22,361 nt of DNA from Phocaeicola_A sp963652075 (GCA_963652075.1 CAVJRQ010000075.1:1-22361), one strand, 5' to 3'. Numbered from the stretch's first letter, positions 1-7,829 are shown. The notes: generated by a model not told the origin, from the letters alone. Made by a program: numbers and translations.

Positions 1-3
1 TTC

Positions 4-39
4 TTTACTTTTTAAAGTGTTAAAACGGTGTAAAGTAAA
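4..39. repeat. Inverted repeat at left edge
   Basis: TTTACTTT at 4-11 is the exact reverse complement of AAAGTAAA at 32-39, with 20 nt between. A shorter repeat follows (CTGTA 41-45, TACAG 55-59), and a small A-loop hairpin (GGACG 64-68, CGTCC 76-80). The 202 bases before the first gene hold no credible coding region. These repeats may belong to the 3' end or promoter of a gene outside the window. Their function is unknown. Confidence 0.4.
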
Positions 40-111
40 TCTGTACTAAGTCAATACAGTGCCGGACGAAAAAAACGTCCGTTCCGCATCCGTTACTTGC
101 GGCGAATGTAG

Positions 112-119
112 TAAGTTTG
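112..119 (+). promoter_or_regulatory. Candidate -7 box upstream of the GNAT gene
   Basis: TAAGTTTG matches the Bacteroides -7 consensus TAnnTTTG. No good TTTG -33 element lies 19-21 bp upstream, so this is a half-supported promoter. It would give a leader of about 75 nt before the ATG at 203. Confidence 0.4.
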
Positions 120-202
120 CAGCGGAAAAGCCCCCCGGCGGACCCGACGGAGGCCGTTGGCGGGGACGGTAAGGAACGACGGAAACAAAAAAAGATACGG
201 TT

Positions 203-706
203 ATGATCAGAGAAGTGAGAGAGAGCGACGCGCAGGCAATCGTGGACATTTACAACCATTACATACTGAACTCCACGGCGACGTTCGAGGTGGAGCCGCT
301 GAGCGCCGGGACGATGAGGCGGCGGGTGGAGGAGATTTCGCGCCACTGCCCCTATTTCGTGGACGAGCGGGAGGACGGGCGGCTGGCGGGCTACTGCTAC
401 GCCCATCCGTGGCAGACGCGGGCGGCGTACCGCCTCACGCTGGAGACGACGGTCTACGTCTCGCCCGACTTCCGGAGGCAGGGCGTGGGGCGGAGCCTGA
501 TGCGCAGGCTGATGGACGCGTGCCGCCAAAGGGGCTACCACGCCCTGATAGCCTGCATCACGGCGGAGAACGAGGGCAGCGTCGGACTGCACCGCTCGCT
601 GGGATACGAGCAGGTGGCCCTCTTCAGGGAGGTGGGCGTGAAGTTTGGCCGCACGCTCGACGTGGTGGACATGGAATTCCTGCTCAAAAGGTCTTCTACA
701 TTTTAA
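203..706 (+). CDS. GNAT family N-acetyltransferase (phosphinothricin/methionine sulfoximine acetyltransferase type)
   Basis: This 167-residue protein looks like a single-domain acetyl-CoA-dependent N-acetyltransferase of the Pat/MddA branch of GNAT. The N-terminus (IREVRESDAQAIVDIYNHY) is the usual first strand and helix of this branch. Residues 81-87 (ETTVYVS) form the strand that leads into the acetyl-CoA pyrophosphate loop RRQGVG at 91-96, and HRSLGYEQV near the C-terminus is the other conserved GNAT segment. Length fits the family (about 165-180). The ATG at 203 begins exactly where family members begin. The gene stands alone and converges on the glycine cleavage operon. Members acetylate methionine sulfoximine, methionine sulfone or phosphinothricin, but the substrate here cannot be read from the sequence. 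Confidence 0.88.
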   Translation: MIREVRESDAQAIVDIYNHYILNSTATFEVEPLSAGTMRRRVEEISRHCPYFVDEREDGRLAGYCYAHPWQTRAAYRLTLETTVYVSPDFRRQGVGRSLMRRLMDACRQRGYHALIACITAENEGSVGLHRSLGYEQVALFREVGVKFGRTLDVVDMEFLLKRSSTF

Positions 707-765
707 TGACGCCCTCTAGACAAAACCTCCGCCCGGCAGGGGCGTGACGCTTTGACGGGACGGCA

Positions 766-821
766 TCCCGGACAGCGTCCGGGAACGGGAACCGCCGTAT
801 GCCGGACGGCACGTACGGCGG
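766..821. repeat. Two palindromic hairpins in a convergent intergenic region
   Basis: TCCCGGAC (766-773) and GTCCGGGA (777-784) form an 8-bp perfect stem around a 3-nt loop. Next to it, CCGCCGTA (792-799) pairs with TACGGCGG (814-821), and inside that TGCC (800-803) pairs with GGCA (808-811) around GGAC. The plus-strand GNAT gene and the minus-strand lpdA point at each other here, so one hairpin may serve as the GNAT 3' end. Neither has a T-tract, so this is not a textbook intrinsic terminator. Confidence 0.5.
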
Positions 822-840
822 GGGCGAGAGAGGAGGAAAA

Positions 841-892
841 ACGGAAAAACAAGAGCAGGAGGCAAAAACCTTGACCGGTATTCGCCTCCTGC
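841..892 (-). terminator. Intrinsic terminator of the glycine cleavage operon
   Basis: GCAGGAGGC (855-863) and GCCTCCTGC (884-892) form a 9-bp perfect inverted repeat with a 20-nt loop. On the minus strand the stem is followed by TCTTGTTTTTCCGTTTTT. It lies 28 nt beyond the lpdA stop codon, where the six-gene operon should end. The long loop makes it less typical than the terminators after rpsP and rnfA. Confidence 0.65.
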
Positions 893-919
893 CCTGTTTA
901 TGGTGTCCGCCGCGCGGGG

Positions 920-2266
920 TCAGTCCATGAGCGCGCCCTGCACCACTTCGCCCAGGGTGGGGTGTCCGTGGATGACTTGCGCGAACTCCGTCAGCGTGAC
1001 GTCCTTGTTCATCATGGCCACCGCCTCCTGCACCAGGTCGGCGGCGTGCGCGCCAAACAGGTGGCAACCCACGACGCGGCCGTCAGCGGCGGATACGAGA
1101 ATCTTGCAGAACCCGTCGGGCTCGTTCATGGCCAGCGCCTTGCCGTTGGCGCGGAAAAACGACTTCCTTGCCGTCACTTCCAGTCCGCGGGCCTTGCACT
1201 GCTCCTCCGTGAGCCCCACCATGGCGGCCTCGGGGGAGGTGAACACGGCTGCCGGAACGAGGTCGAACCGGATGCGGTCCGGCCGTCCCTGGATGTGGTT
1301 CAGGGCGCGCAGTCCCTGGAACGAGGCGGCGTGCGCCAGCATGCAGCGGGCGTTCACGTCGCCGATGGCGTAGATGTGGGGCACGTTGGTCTGCATGTTG
1401 TCGTTCACCGGGATTCCCTTGGGCGTGTGCTCCACGCCGGCTGCGGCCAGGTTGAGCGCGCCCGTGTTGGCGGCGCGGCCCACGGCCATCAGCACCGTGT
1501 CGGCCTCGACGCGCACGGTCTTGTCCTTGCACTCATAGTTCACGGCCAGTCCGCCGGCGGTCTGTTCGATGGAGCGGACGGCGGCCTGGTTCACAATCCC
1601 TATGCCCCGCTTGCCGAGCGTCTGTCTGAGGCGCTTGGCAATGTCGGAGTCGAAGTTGGGCAGAATCTCCTTCATGAATTCCACCACGGTGACCTCGCTG
1701 CCCATGCGGCTGAAGACGGAGGCGAACTCCATGCCTATCACGCCGCCGCCGATGACGCACATGCGCCGCGGCACGCGGTCAATGTCGAGCAGCTCCCTGG
1801 AGGTGAGCACGCCCGGGAGCGTCGCGCCCGGGACGGGCAGCAGCTTGCTGACGGAGCCCGTGGCGACGATGATGCGGTCCGCCGTGTATGCCTCTCCGCC
1901 GGCCACCACCGTGTGGGCGTCCGCGAAGTCCGCCTTGGCCCGCACGAGGGTGATGAGCCTGTTCCTGAGCAGGGTCTCGATGCCGGAGGCCAGGGTGGCG
2001 ACCACTTGGTTCTTCCGCTCGACGACCTTGGCGAAGTCCAGCGAGTAGGAGAGTCCGCCGATGCCGTACGTGTCCGCCTCCCTGAGCGTCTCCATCACGT
2101 CGGCGTTCCTGCAGAACGCCTTCGTGGGGATGCAGCCTTCGTTGAGGCAGGTGCCGCCCACCTTGTTCTCCTCGAAGAGGGTGACGGTGAGCCCCCTGGC
2201 GGCGGCGCGCACCGCCGTTTCGTATCCGCCGGGTCCGGCTCCGATGATGATGATGTCCGTATGCAT
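920..2266 (-). CDS. lpdA: Dihydrolipoyl dehydrogenase (glycine cleavage L-protein)
   Basis: FAD- and NAD-dependent enzyme that reoxidises the dihydrolipoyl arm of lipoylated carrier proteins, making NADH. In this operon the obvious partner is GcvH. The 448-residue protein shows the FAD-binding GAGPGG at 9-14, the redox disulfide pair C40 and C45 in GGTCLNEGCIPTKAF, a second Rossmann motif VIGGGVIGMEF for NAD, the GDV segment that contacts FAD, and the C-terminal catalytic pair H435 and E440 in HPTLGE. All catalytic residues are present, so it should be active. It is slightly shorter than the E. coli enzyme (about 474). It starts 5 nt after the gcvPB stop, is the last gene of the operon, and is followed by a hairpin terminator. 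It could also serve 2-oxoacid dehydrogenases encoded elsewhere. Confidence 0.95.
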   Translation of the reverse strand: MHTDIIIIGAGPGGYETAVRAAARGLTVTLFEENKVGGTCLNEGCIPTKAFCRNADVMETLREADTYGIGGLSYSLDFAKVVERKNQVVATLASGIETLLRNRLITLVRAKADFADAHTVVAGGEAYTADRIIVATGSVSKLLPVPGATLPGVLTSRELLDIDRVPRRMCVIGGGVIGMEFASVFSRMGSEVTVVEFMKEILPNFDSDIAKRLRQTLGKRGIGIVNQAAVRSIEQTAGGLAVNYECKDKTVRVEADTVLMAVGRAANTGALNLAAAGVEHTPKGIPVNDNMQTNVPHIYAIGDVNARCMLAHAASFQGLRALNHIQGRPDRIRFDLVPAAVFTSPEAAMVGLTEEQCKARGLEVTARKSFFRANGKALAMNEPDGFCKILVSAADGRVVGCHLFGAHAADLVQEAVAMMNKDVTLTEFAQVIHGHPTLGEVVQGALMD

Positions 2267-2271
2267 AGTCG

Positions 2272-3738
2272 TCAGGCTTGCGTGATGAAATCCCTGTAGG
2301 TCAGTATCGGACGCTTGGCGGCCGTCGTCTCGTCCAGCCGGCGCACCAGGGTGGTGTGCGGAGCGGTCTTCACGGTCTCGGGGTCGTCAACGGCCTCCTT
2401 GGCCACCTTCTTCATCACCCCGATGAACTCGTCCAGCGTCTCGACGGACTCCGTCTCGGTAGGCTCAATCATGATGGACTGGTGGAACAGCAGGGGGAAG
2501 TAGATGGTGGGGGCGTGGTAGCCATAGTCCAGCAGCCGCTTGGCAATGTCGAGCGTGGTCACGCCGGTGGACTTGTCCGCCAGGCCGTCGAACACGAACT
2601 CGTGCTTGCACACGTCGGGGATGGGCAGGCAATAGTCCTCCTTGAGCGACTCCTTGACGTAGTTGGCGTTGAGGGTGGCCAGCGGACCCACGTGCCTGAT
2701 GTTTTCCCTGCCCAGGGAGAGGATGTAGGCGTATGCCTTCATCATCACGCCGAAGTTGCCCAGGAAGCCCGAGACGCTGCCCAGCGCCTTGTCGCCGCGG
2801 TCCACGTAGAACGTGCCGTCGGCACGGCGCCTGACGCGCGGGTTGGGCAGGTAGTCCACCAGCCCCTTGGCCACGCCCACGGGACCCGATCCGGGGCCTC
2901 CGCCTCCGTGGGGGGTGGAGAAAGTCTTGTGGAGGTTGATGTGCATGATGTCGAATCCCATGTCGCCGGGGCGGCACTTGCCCAGGAGCGGGTTGAGGTT
3001 GGCTCCGTCATAGTAGAGCAGGCCGCCGCAGGCGTGCACGAGCTTGGCGATTTCCAGAATCTCCGTCTCGAACAGACCCAGCGTGTTGGGGTTGGTCATC
3101 ATGATGCCGGCTACGGTGTCGTCCAGCAGGGGTTTCAGGTCTTCCACGTCGACGCGTCCGTCGGGCTTCGACTTCACCTCCACGACGTTCAGTCCGCATA
3201 CGGCGGCGCTGGCCGGGTTGGTGCCGTGGGCGCTGTTGGGCACGATTACCTTGGTGCGCTTCAGGTCGCCTCGCTGCAGGTGGTACTGGCGCATCACCAT
3301 CAGTCCCGTCAGCTCGCCGTGCGCTCCGGCGAAGGGGTTCAGCGTGAACTCCGCCAGTCCGGAAATCTCGGCCAGCGAGCGGGCCAGGTTGTAGTACACT
3401 TCCAGCGCGCCCTGCGCCGTCTCGGCGGGCTGCAGGGGGTGGAGCGAGGTGAAGGCGGGCAGCGCGGCCACCTCTTCGTTGATTTTGGGGTTGTACTTCA
3501 TCGTGCAGCTGCCCAGGGGATAGAATCCCGTGTCCACTCCGAAGTTCTTGTTCGACACGTTGGTGTAGTGGCGCACCACGTCGAACTCGCTCACCTGGGG
3601 GAGCAGCGGTTCGCTCTTCCGCTTCAGCGTGTCCGGCAGCGCGTCGATGGAGTAGCCGCCCAGCTTGTTTGCGGGAAGCGCGTAGCCGCGCCGTCCCTCT
3701 TTTGAAAGCTCGAATATCAGTTTGTCGTAATATTTCAT
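2272..3738 (-). CDS. gcvPB: Glycine dehydrogenase (decarboxylating) subunit 2
   Basis: PLP-binding half of the split P-protein. With GcvPA it decarboxylates glycine and passes the aminomethyl group to the lipoyl arm of GcvH. The 488-residue length fits GcvPB. The PLP-binding lysine is K271 in HINLHKTFSTPHGGGGPG, the family signature. Also seen are GSCTMKYNPKINEE near 76-89, NSAHGTNPASA near 168-177 and DGANLNPLLGK near 244-254, all conserved in the family. The ATG at 3738 lies 3 nt after the gcvPA stop. It is preceded by AAGGAGG (3753-3747, 8-nt spacing) inside the end of gcvPA, so the two subunits are probably translationally coupled. Nothing looks truncated. Confidence 0.96.
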   Translation of the reverse strand: MKYYDKLIFELSKEGRRGYALPANKLGGYSIDALPDTLKRKSEPLLPQVSEFDVVRHYTNVSNKNFGVDTGFYPLGSCTMKYNPKINEEVAALPAFTSLHPLQPAETAQGALEVYYNLARSLAEISGLAEFTLNPFAGAHGELTGLMVMRQYHLQRGDLKRTKVIVPNSAHGTNPASAAVCGLNVVEVKSKPDGRVDVEDLKPLLDDTVAGIMMTNPNTLGLFETEILEIAKLVHACGGLLYYDGANLNPLLGKCRPGDMGFDIMHINLHKTFSTPHGGGGPGSGPVGVAKGLVDYLPNPRVRRRADGTFYVDRGDKALGSVSGFLGNFGVMMKAYAYILSLGRENIRHVGPLATLNANYVKESLKEDYCLPIPDVCKHEFVFDGLADKSTGVTTLDIAKRLLDYGYHAPTIYFPLLFHQSIMIEPTETESVETLDEFIGVMKKVAKEAVDDPETVKTAPHTTLVRRLDETTAAKRPILTYRDFITQA

Positions 3739-3741
3739 ACC

Positions 3742-5064
3742 CTATACCTCCTTGATTAGTTCTACCAAACGGTCGATTTCCTCTTTGCTCCGTTTCTCGG
3801 TGACGGCGAAGAGCAGGACGTTCTCCTCAGGCTCGATGCCGGCGAGGAATCCGTTGTCCAGGCATTTCTTCCGCAGCGCGTCCGTGTCGAGGGTGGTGCG
3901 CAGGGCGAACTCCTTCAGGAACGGCTTGTCGTACACGGCGCTGAACTTGCCCGTGCGCAGCAGCCGGTCGTGCAGGTAGTGCGCTCCGCTGTACGAGAGG
4001 CTGTTCACCTCGCGCAGCCCCTCCTTGCCCATGAGGGCGAGGTAGACGGTGGCGTAGAGTGCCATGAGGGATTGGTTGGAGCAGATGTTGCTGTTGGCCT
4101 TCTCGCGGCGGATGTGCTGCTCGCGCGCCTGCAGGGTGAGCACGAACGCCCGTTTGCCCTCCACGTCGGTGGTGGCTCCCACGATGCGTCCGGGCAGCTT
4201 GCGCACCAGCTCCTTGGTGGAGGAGAGGTAGCCCACGTAGGGGCCTCCGAAGTTGAGCGGCATGCCCAGCGTCTGTCCGTCGCCGCAGGCGATGTCGGCT
4301 CCCCACTCGCCCGGGGTCTTCAGCACGGCCAGCGTGGAGGGGTCGGCGTTGACCACGAAGAGTGCCTTGGCGGCGTGGACGCTGTCGGCGAATCCGGTGT
4401 AGTCCTCGATGATGCCGTATTTGTTGGGCGAGGCTACGATGACGCCGGCCACGTCGCCGGCGGCCAGCTTGGCCTCCATGTCAGCGCGGCTCGTCTCGCC
4501 GTCCTGCTCGGCAATGGTGTCGAGCTCCACTCCGTGGAACTTGGCGTAGGTCTTCACCACCTCCATCACGCGGGGGTTCACCGTGGACGAAATCAGGGCG
4601 CGGTTGCGCTTCTTGGCGGCGGCCACGGTCATGAACATCGCTTCCGCCGTGGCGGTGGGTCCGTCGTACATGGAGGCGTTGGTACACGCCAGCCCCGTCA
4701 GTTCCGAAATCATGCTCTGGAACTCGAAGATGTACTGTAGCGTGCCTTGCGAGATTTCCGGCTGGTAGGGCGTGTAGGCCGTGTAGAACTCCGACCGCGA
4801 CAGCAGCTGCGCGACGACCGCAGGGGCGTAGTGGTCATACGCTCCGGCTCCGGCAAACACGGTCAGCGGCGTGTTCTTGCGGCCCAGTTGACTGAAGAAG
4901 CCGCGCACCTCCTCCTCCGACATGGAGGGGGGAAGGTCGTACTCCTTTTTCCAAATCACTTCTTGGGGGATGTCCGTGTAGAGGTCGTCCAGTGAACGGA
5001 CGCCGATGCGGTCCAGCATCGCGCGGATATCCTCGGGGGTATGCGGAAAGTATTTGTAACTCAT
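3742..5064 (-). CDS. gcvPA: Glycine dehydrogenase (decarboxylating) subunit 1
   Basis: First half of the two-subunit P-protein, corresponding to the N-terminal part of the fused GcvP found in enterobacteria. It pairs with GcvPB to form the active decarboxylase. The protein has 440 residues, usual for GcvPA, and starts MSYKYFPHTPEDIRAML, the normal family N-terminus. Further family segments are AGAGAYDHYAPA, YTPYQPEISQGTLQ (the loop near the active site) and GGPYVGYLS. It lacks the PLP lysine, as expected, since that is in GcvPB. It lies 34 nt downstream of gcvH and 3 nt upstream of gcvPB, and its last codons carry the Shine-Dalgarno-like AAGGAGG of gcvPB. Confidence 0.96.
   Translation of the reverse strand: MSYKYFPHTPEDIRAMLDRIGVRSLDDLYTDIPQEVIWKKEYDLPPSMSEEEVRGFFSQLGRKNTPLTVFAGAGAYDHYAPAVVAQLLSRSEFYTAYTPYQPEISQGTLQYIFEFQSMISELTGLACTNASMYDGPTATAEAMFMTVAAAKKRNRALISSTVNPRVMEVVKTYAKFHGVELDTIAEQDGETSRADMEAKLAAGDVAGVIVASPNKYGIIEDYTGFADSVHAAKALFVVNADPSTLAVLKTPGEWGADIACGDGQTLGMPLNFGGPYVGYLSSTKELVRKLPGRIVGATTDVEGKRAFVLTLQAREQHIRREKANSNICSNQSLMALYATVYLALMGKEGLREVNSLSYSGAHYLHDRLLRTGKFSAVYDKPFLKEFALRTTLDTDALRKKCLDNGFLAGIEPEENVLLFAVTEKRSKEEIDRLVELIKEV
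3747..3753 (-). promoter_or_regulatory. Shine-Dalgarno-like site of gcvPB inside gcvPA
   Basis: On the minus strand AAGGAGG ends 8 nt before the gcvPB ATG and falls within the last sense codons of gcvPA. It is a near-perfect anti-16S match at ideal spacing. This stands out because most starts in this window have no such site, as is usual in Bacteroidetes. Confidence 0.6.
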
Positions 5065-5098
5065 AATTCTGTTCGCGAACTAAGAAAAACGGTCGGGG

Positions 5099-5479
5099 TT
5101 ATTCCTCACAGAGGGCTTCGTAATCCTTCGCGTCGAGCAGCGCGTCGAGCTCGGAAGCGTCGGCGAGCTTCACTTTCATAATCCAGTTGGCGAAGGCGTC
5201 CTTGTTTATCAGGTCGGGAGTGTCGTTGAGGGCTTCGTTCACTTCCACCACCACGCCCGTCACGGGCGAGTAGAGGTCGCTGGCGGCCTTCACGCTCTCC
5301 ACGGCACCGAACTCTTCGCCTTTCTCCACTTCGTCGTCCACGTCCGGCATGTCCACGTACACGATGTCGCCCAGCGCGTGCTGCGCGTAGTCCGTGATGC
5401 CCACGTAAGCGTATTCACCTTCTTTCTTAACCCACTCGTGTGATTCCGCGTAGCGCAATCCTTCCAATACTGTACTCAT
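5099..5479 (-). CDS. gcvH: Glycine cleavage system H protein
   Basis: Lipoyl carrier protein that shuttles the aminomethyl intermediate between the P-, T- and L-proteins. The 126-residue product shows the full lipoyl-domain fold. It starts LRYAESHEWV, contains YAQHALGDIVYVDMP, and has the lipoylated lysine K64 in ESVKAASD, followed by SPVTGVVVEVNEAL. The start is the ATG at 5479. A TTG two codons upstream would only add two residues and does not fit the family. Length matches GcvH (about 126-130). It sits between gcvT (24-nt gap) and gcvPA (34-nt gap). It is the likely target of the lipoate ligase encoded at the head of the operon. Confidence 0.97.
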   Translation of the reverse strand: MSTVLEGLRYAESHEWVKKEGEYAYVGITDYAQHALGDIVYVDMPDVDDEVEKGEEFGAVESVKAASDLYSPVTGVVVEVNEALNDTPDLINKDAFANWIMKVKLADASELDALLDAKDYEALCEE

Positions 5480-5503
5480 AATCAATTCGTATTTTTTTAG
5501 TTG

Positions 5504-6598
5504 TTATTTTTTGTAGTTCTTTTGATAGAAACGTTTCTTGCAGACCACTCCCTTGAAGGTCTTCTTGCGGATGCGGATGTCCACTTCCGTCCCGAGCGCG
5601 GCGTACTGGCTGTCAATCAGGGCCATGCAGACGCTCTTGCCGGTGGAGATGGAGTTGTAGCCGGTGGTGACGTAGCCTATCTTCACGCCGCCCACTTCCA
5701 CGTCGTATCCGTTGCGGGGGATGGCCTTGTCCTGCAGCTCAATGCCCACGACCTTCTGCGTGACGCCCTGTTCCTTTTGGCGCGCGATGGCTTCGCGGCC
5801 GATGAAGCGGGGCTTGTCGAGCTTCACGAACATGCTCAGTCCGGCCTCCACGGGCGTGATTTCCTGGCTCAGCTCGTGGCCGTAGAGCGGCAGTGCCACC
5901 TCGAAGCGCAGCGTGTCGCGGCAGCCGAGTCCGCAGGGGGCTACCTCGCCGGAGCCTACCAGCGCGTCCCACACCGTGCGGATGACCTCCGGGGCGGCGT
6001 ACACCTCGAAACCGTCCTCACCGGTGTAGCCTGTGCGGCTCACCAGCGTGGGCTGGCCCTTGTAGTCGGTCTCCTTGAAGGTGTAGAACCCCAGGTCGGA
6101 CACCTTGACGCCCAGGTGCTTCTCTATCATCGCCTCGGCCAGCGGGCCCTGCACGGCCACCTCGCCGAAGCCGGCGGAGAGGTTCTCCAGCTGCACGTCG
6201 AAGTCCTTGCTGTTCTCCACAATCCAGGCGTAGTCCTTGTCGATGTTGGAGGCGTTGATGACGAGGAAGTAGTCCGTGGAGGACTTCTTGTACACCAGCA
6301 GGTCGTCCACCACGCCTCCGGTGGGATAGAGCATCATGCCGTAGAGAATCTGTCCCGGACGGATGGCTTCCACGTCGTTGGTGAAGATGTAGTTCACGTA
6401 TTTCTCGGCATCCTTGCCTTTGATGGAGACTTCGCCCATGTGGGACACGTCGAAGATGCCCGCCGCATGGCGCACCGCGTTGTGTTCGTCCTTGATGGAC
6501 GTGTACTCAATCGGCATGTCGAACCCGGCGAAGGGGCTCATCTTGGCTCCCAGGGCGAGATGCTTGTCGTGTAAGCAGGTCTTTGCAATTTCTTCCAT
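5504..6598 (-). CDS. gcvT: Aminomethyltransferase (glycine cleavage T-protein)
   Basis: Tetrahydrofolate-dependent enzyme that releases ammonia from the aminomethyl-lipoyl H-protein and forms 5,10-methylene-THF. From the ATG at 6598 the product has 364 residues, the usual GcvT length, and starts MEEIAKTCLHDKHLALG. Family segments include FAGFDMPIEY, GIFDVSHMGE, LYPTGGVVDDLLVY (acidic pair D98/D99, equivalent to the catalytic Asp near 101 in E. coli), INASN, SRTGYTGEDGFE and the C-terminal barrel domain ending FKGVVCKKRFYQKNYKK. The reading frame stays open upstream to about 6991, but that part lies inside lplA and is not family-like. It is the second gene of the operon, 26 nt after lplA. Confidence 0.96.
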   Translation of the reverse strand: MEEIAKTCLHDKHLALGAKMSPFAGFDMPIEYTSIKDEHNAVRHAAGIFDVSHMGEVSIKGKDAEKYVNYIFTNDVEAIRPGQILYGMMLYPTGGVVDDLLVYKKSSTDYFLVINASNIDKDYAWIVENSKDFDVQLENLSAGFGEVAVQGPLAEAMIEKHLGVKVSDLGFYTFKETDYKGQPTLVSRTGYTGEDGFEVYAAPEVIRTVWDALVGSGEVAPCGLGCRDTLRFEVALPLYGHELSQEITPVEAGLSMFVKLDKPRFIGREAIARQKEQGVTQKVVGIELQDKAIPRNGYDVEVGGVKIGYVTTGYNSISTGKSVCMALIDSQYAALGTEVDIRIRKKTFKGVVCKKRFYQKNYKK

Positions 6599-6624
6599 AG
6601 TTTCAGTTTGTTTATGTTGATGGA

Positions 6625-7602
6625 TTATTGTTTGAACATGAGTTGTACGAGTTCTTCCGCGCTCAGGTTGAGGATGGTTTCCTCCATGCGCACGCCCTGC
6701 AGGGCGTTTCGCACCTCCTCCTCGCGGTAGGGCACCTGGCGCAGCCGGGCGATGAGCCCCTTGTCGAGGTCGCCCACGGGGAAGTAGTCGCCCACCAGGT
6801 TGAGGTCCTTGATGACGCCGTTCTTCAGCTCGATGCGCGCCTCCAGCTCGCCGGCCGAGGCCGTGCGTCCCTTCTTGACGACGGTGTAGCGCGGGTTGTT
6901 GCCGTAGATGAACTTCTCCGTCAGGTATTCCTCCTCTATCCGGGCAATCCGCGGCAGGTCCGCCTCCGTGAGGCGAATCTCCCCGTCGCACATCTGCCGT
7001 CGCACGAAGTCCTTGAACGCTTCAATGTCCATGTCCAGGTATTCGGACAGGTTGGTCACGTGCTGCCGCACCGAGGCCACTCCCTTGCTGATGAGCTTCT
7101 CGTCGCTCGGCGTGATGGCGCGCACCAGGTGCTCCATGTCCGTGTCGAAGAGCATGGTGCCGTGGACGACGCTCCGCCCCGGCAGGTGGTAGAAGGCGTT
7201 GCCCGACACTTTCTTCCCGTGTACCAGGATGTCGTTGCGTCCGGTCGCCTCGGCCTCCACGCCCAGCTTGCGGAGCACGAACGCCACCATGCGCAGGTAC
7301 TTGTCGAAGGTGAAGCGCACGTTGGTGTCGTTGGTGATGTAGGAGAACATGATGTTGCTCCGGTCGGCGTAGACGCAACCGCCGCCGCTCTTGCGCCGGT
7401 AGGTGGCGATGCCGTGCCTGCGGCAATAGTCGAGGTTCACCTCGTTCTCAATCAGCTGGTTGCGACCGAAGATGACGGTCGGGTTCACTTGCCACATGAA
7501 GAAGCATTCCGGCTCACCGATGTGCCGGGCTACATACTCCTCCATCGCCAGATAGAAGGAGAGACGTCGTGTTGTTTGGTCAGGTAACGCGATGTATTTC
7601 AT
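6625..7602 (-). CDS. lplA: Lipoate-protein ligase A
   Basis: ATP-dependent ligase that attaches free lipoate to carrier lysines, here most likely K64 of GcvH. From the ATG at 7602 the product has 325 residues. The biotin/lipoate-ligase fold carries RRKSGGGCVYAD at 69-80 (the lipoyl-AMP loop), GRNDI at 121-125, and the catalytic lysine K131 in HGKKVSGNAFY, followed by VVHGTML. A C-terminal accessory domain, as in E. coli LplA, spans roughly residues 245-325. The frame is open upstream into the promoter region, but the start at 7602 gives the normal N-terminus. An in-frame ATG shortly upstream is a possible alternative. First gene of the glycine cleavage operon. Confidence 0.93.
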   Translation of the reverse strand: MKYIALPDQTTRRLSFYLAMEEYVARHIGEPECFFMWQVNPTVIFGRNQLIENEVNLDYCRRHGIATYRRKSGGGCVYADRSNIMFSYITNDTNVRFTFDKYLRMVAFVLRKLGVEAEATGRNDILVHGKKVSGNAFYHLPGRSVVHGTMLFDTDMEHLVRAITPSDEKLISKGVASVRQHVTNLSEYLDMDIEAFKDFVRRQMCDGEIRLTEADLPRIARIEEEYLTEKFIYGNNPRYTVVKKGRTASAGELEARIELKNGVIKDLNLVGDYFPVGDLDKGLIARLRQVPYREEEVRNALQGVRMEETILNLSAEELVQLMFKQ

Positions 7603-7634
7603 TGTCGGAATCGGGATTACATTCAAATGCGCCC

Positions 7635-7642
7635 CAAATATA
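7635..7642 (-). promoter_or_regulatory. Candidate -7 box of the lplA-gcv operon
   Basis: On the minus strand TATATTTG fits TAnnTTTG, about 33 nt before the lplA ATG. The best -33 candidate is the weak TTAG at 7667-7664, with 21-bp spacing. The implied leader is under 30 nt, too short for a glycine riboswitch, and no such structure is visible. Confidence 0.5.
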
Positions 7643-7805
7643 GGGAATATTTTTGGTACTGACCTAACAATTTGACAATAATTTATTCCCTTGAATAGGG
7701 ATGAAGGGAGACACGTGTTGCAAAATGACGCTACACGCTCCGCCCGGGAGAATAAAACGAAACTTTTCCTGCCCGTGAAGAAAGAAAAGGTAAGCAAACG
7801 GAACG

Positions 7806-7829
7806 AGCCGGAACAAAACTATTCCGGCT
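7806..7829 (-). terminator. Hairpin at the 3' end of the YitT-family gene
   Basis: AGCCGGAA (7806-7813) and TTCCGGCT (7822-7829) form an 8-bp perfect stem with an 8-nt loop that contains the stop codon of the upstream minus-strand gene. The sequence beyond it is pyrimidine-rich (ending TTTTCTTTC) but has no immediate T-run. Termination is plausible but not certain. Confidence 0.45.

Noticed and set aside
157..747. Alternative frame of 196 codons overlapping the acetyltransferase
   Set aside because: The other frame carries a clear GNAT fold and acetyl-CoA motif. This one has no domain.
962..3705. Long plus-strand open frames opposite lpdA and gcvPB
   Set aside because: Antisense shadows of intact enzymes with complete catalytic motifs. 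Low complexity and no domain.
6599..6991. Extension of gcvT upstream of 6598
   Set aside because: The extra residues are a frame shadow of lplA. The start at 6598 gives the usual 364-residue protein.
7603..7640. Glycine riboswitch before the glycine cleavage operon
   Set aside because: The predicted leader is under 30 nt and shows no paired aptamer structure.
7603..7797. Extension of lplA upstream of 7602
   Set aside because: It would run through the -7 box and adds residues absent from the family.
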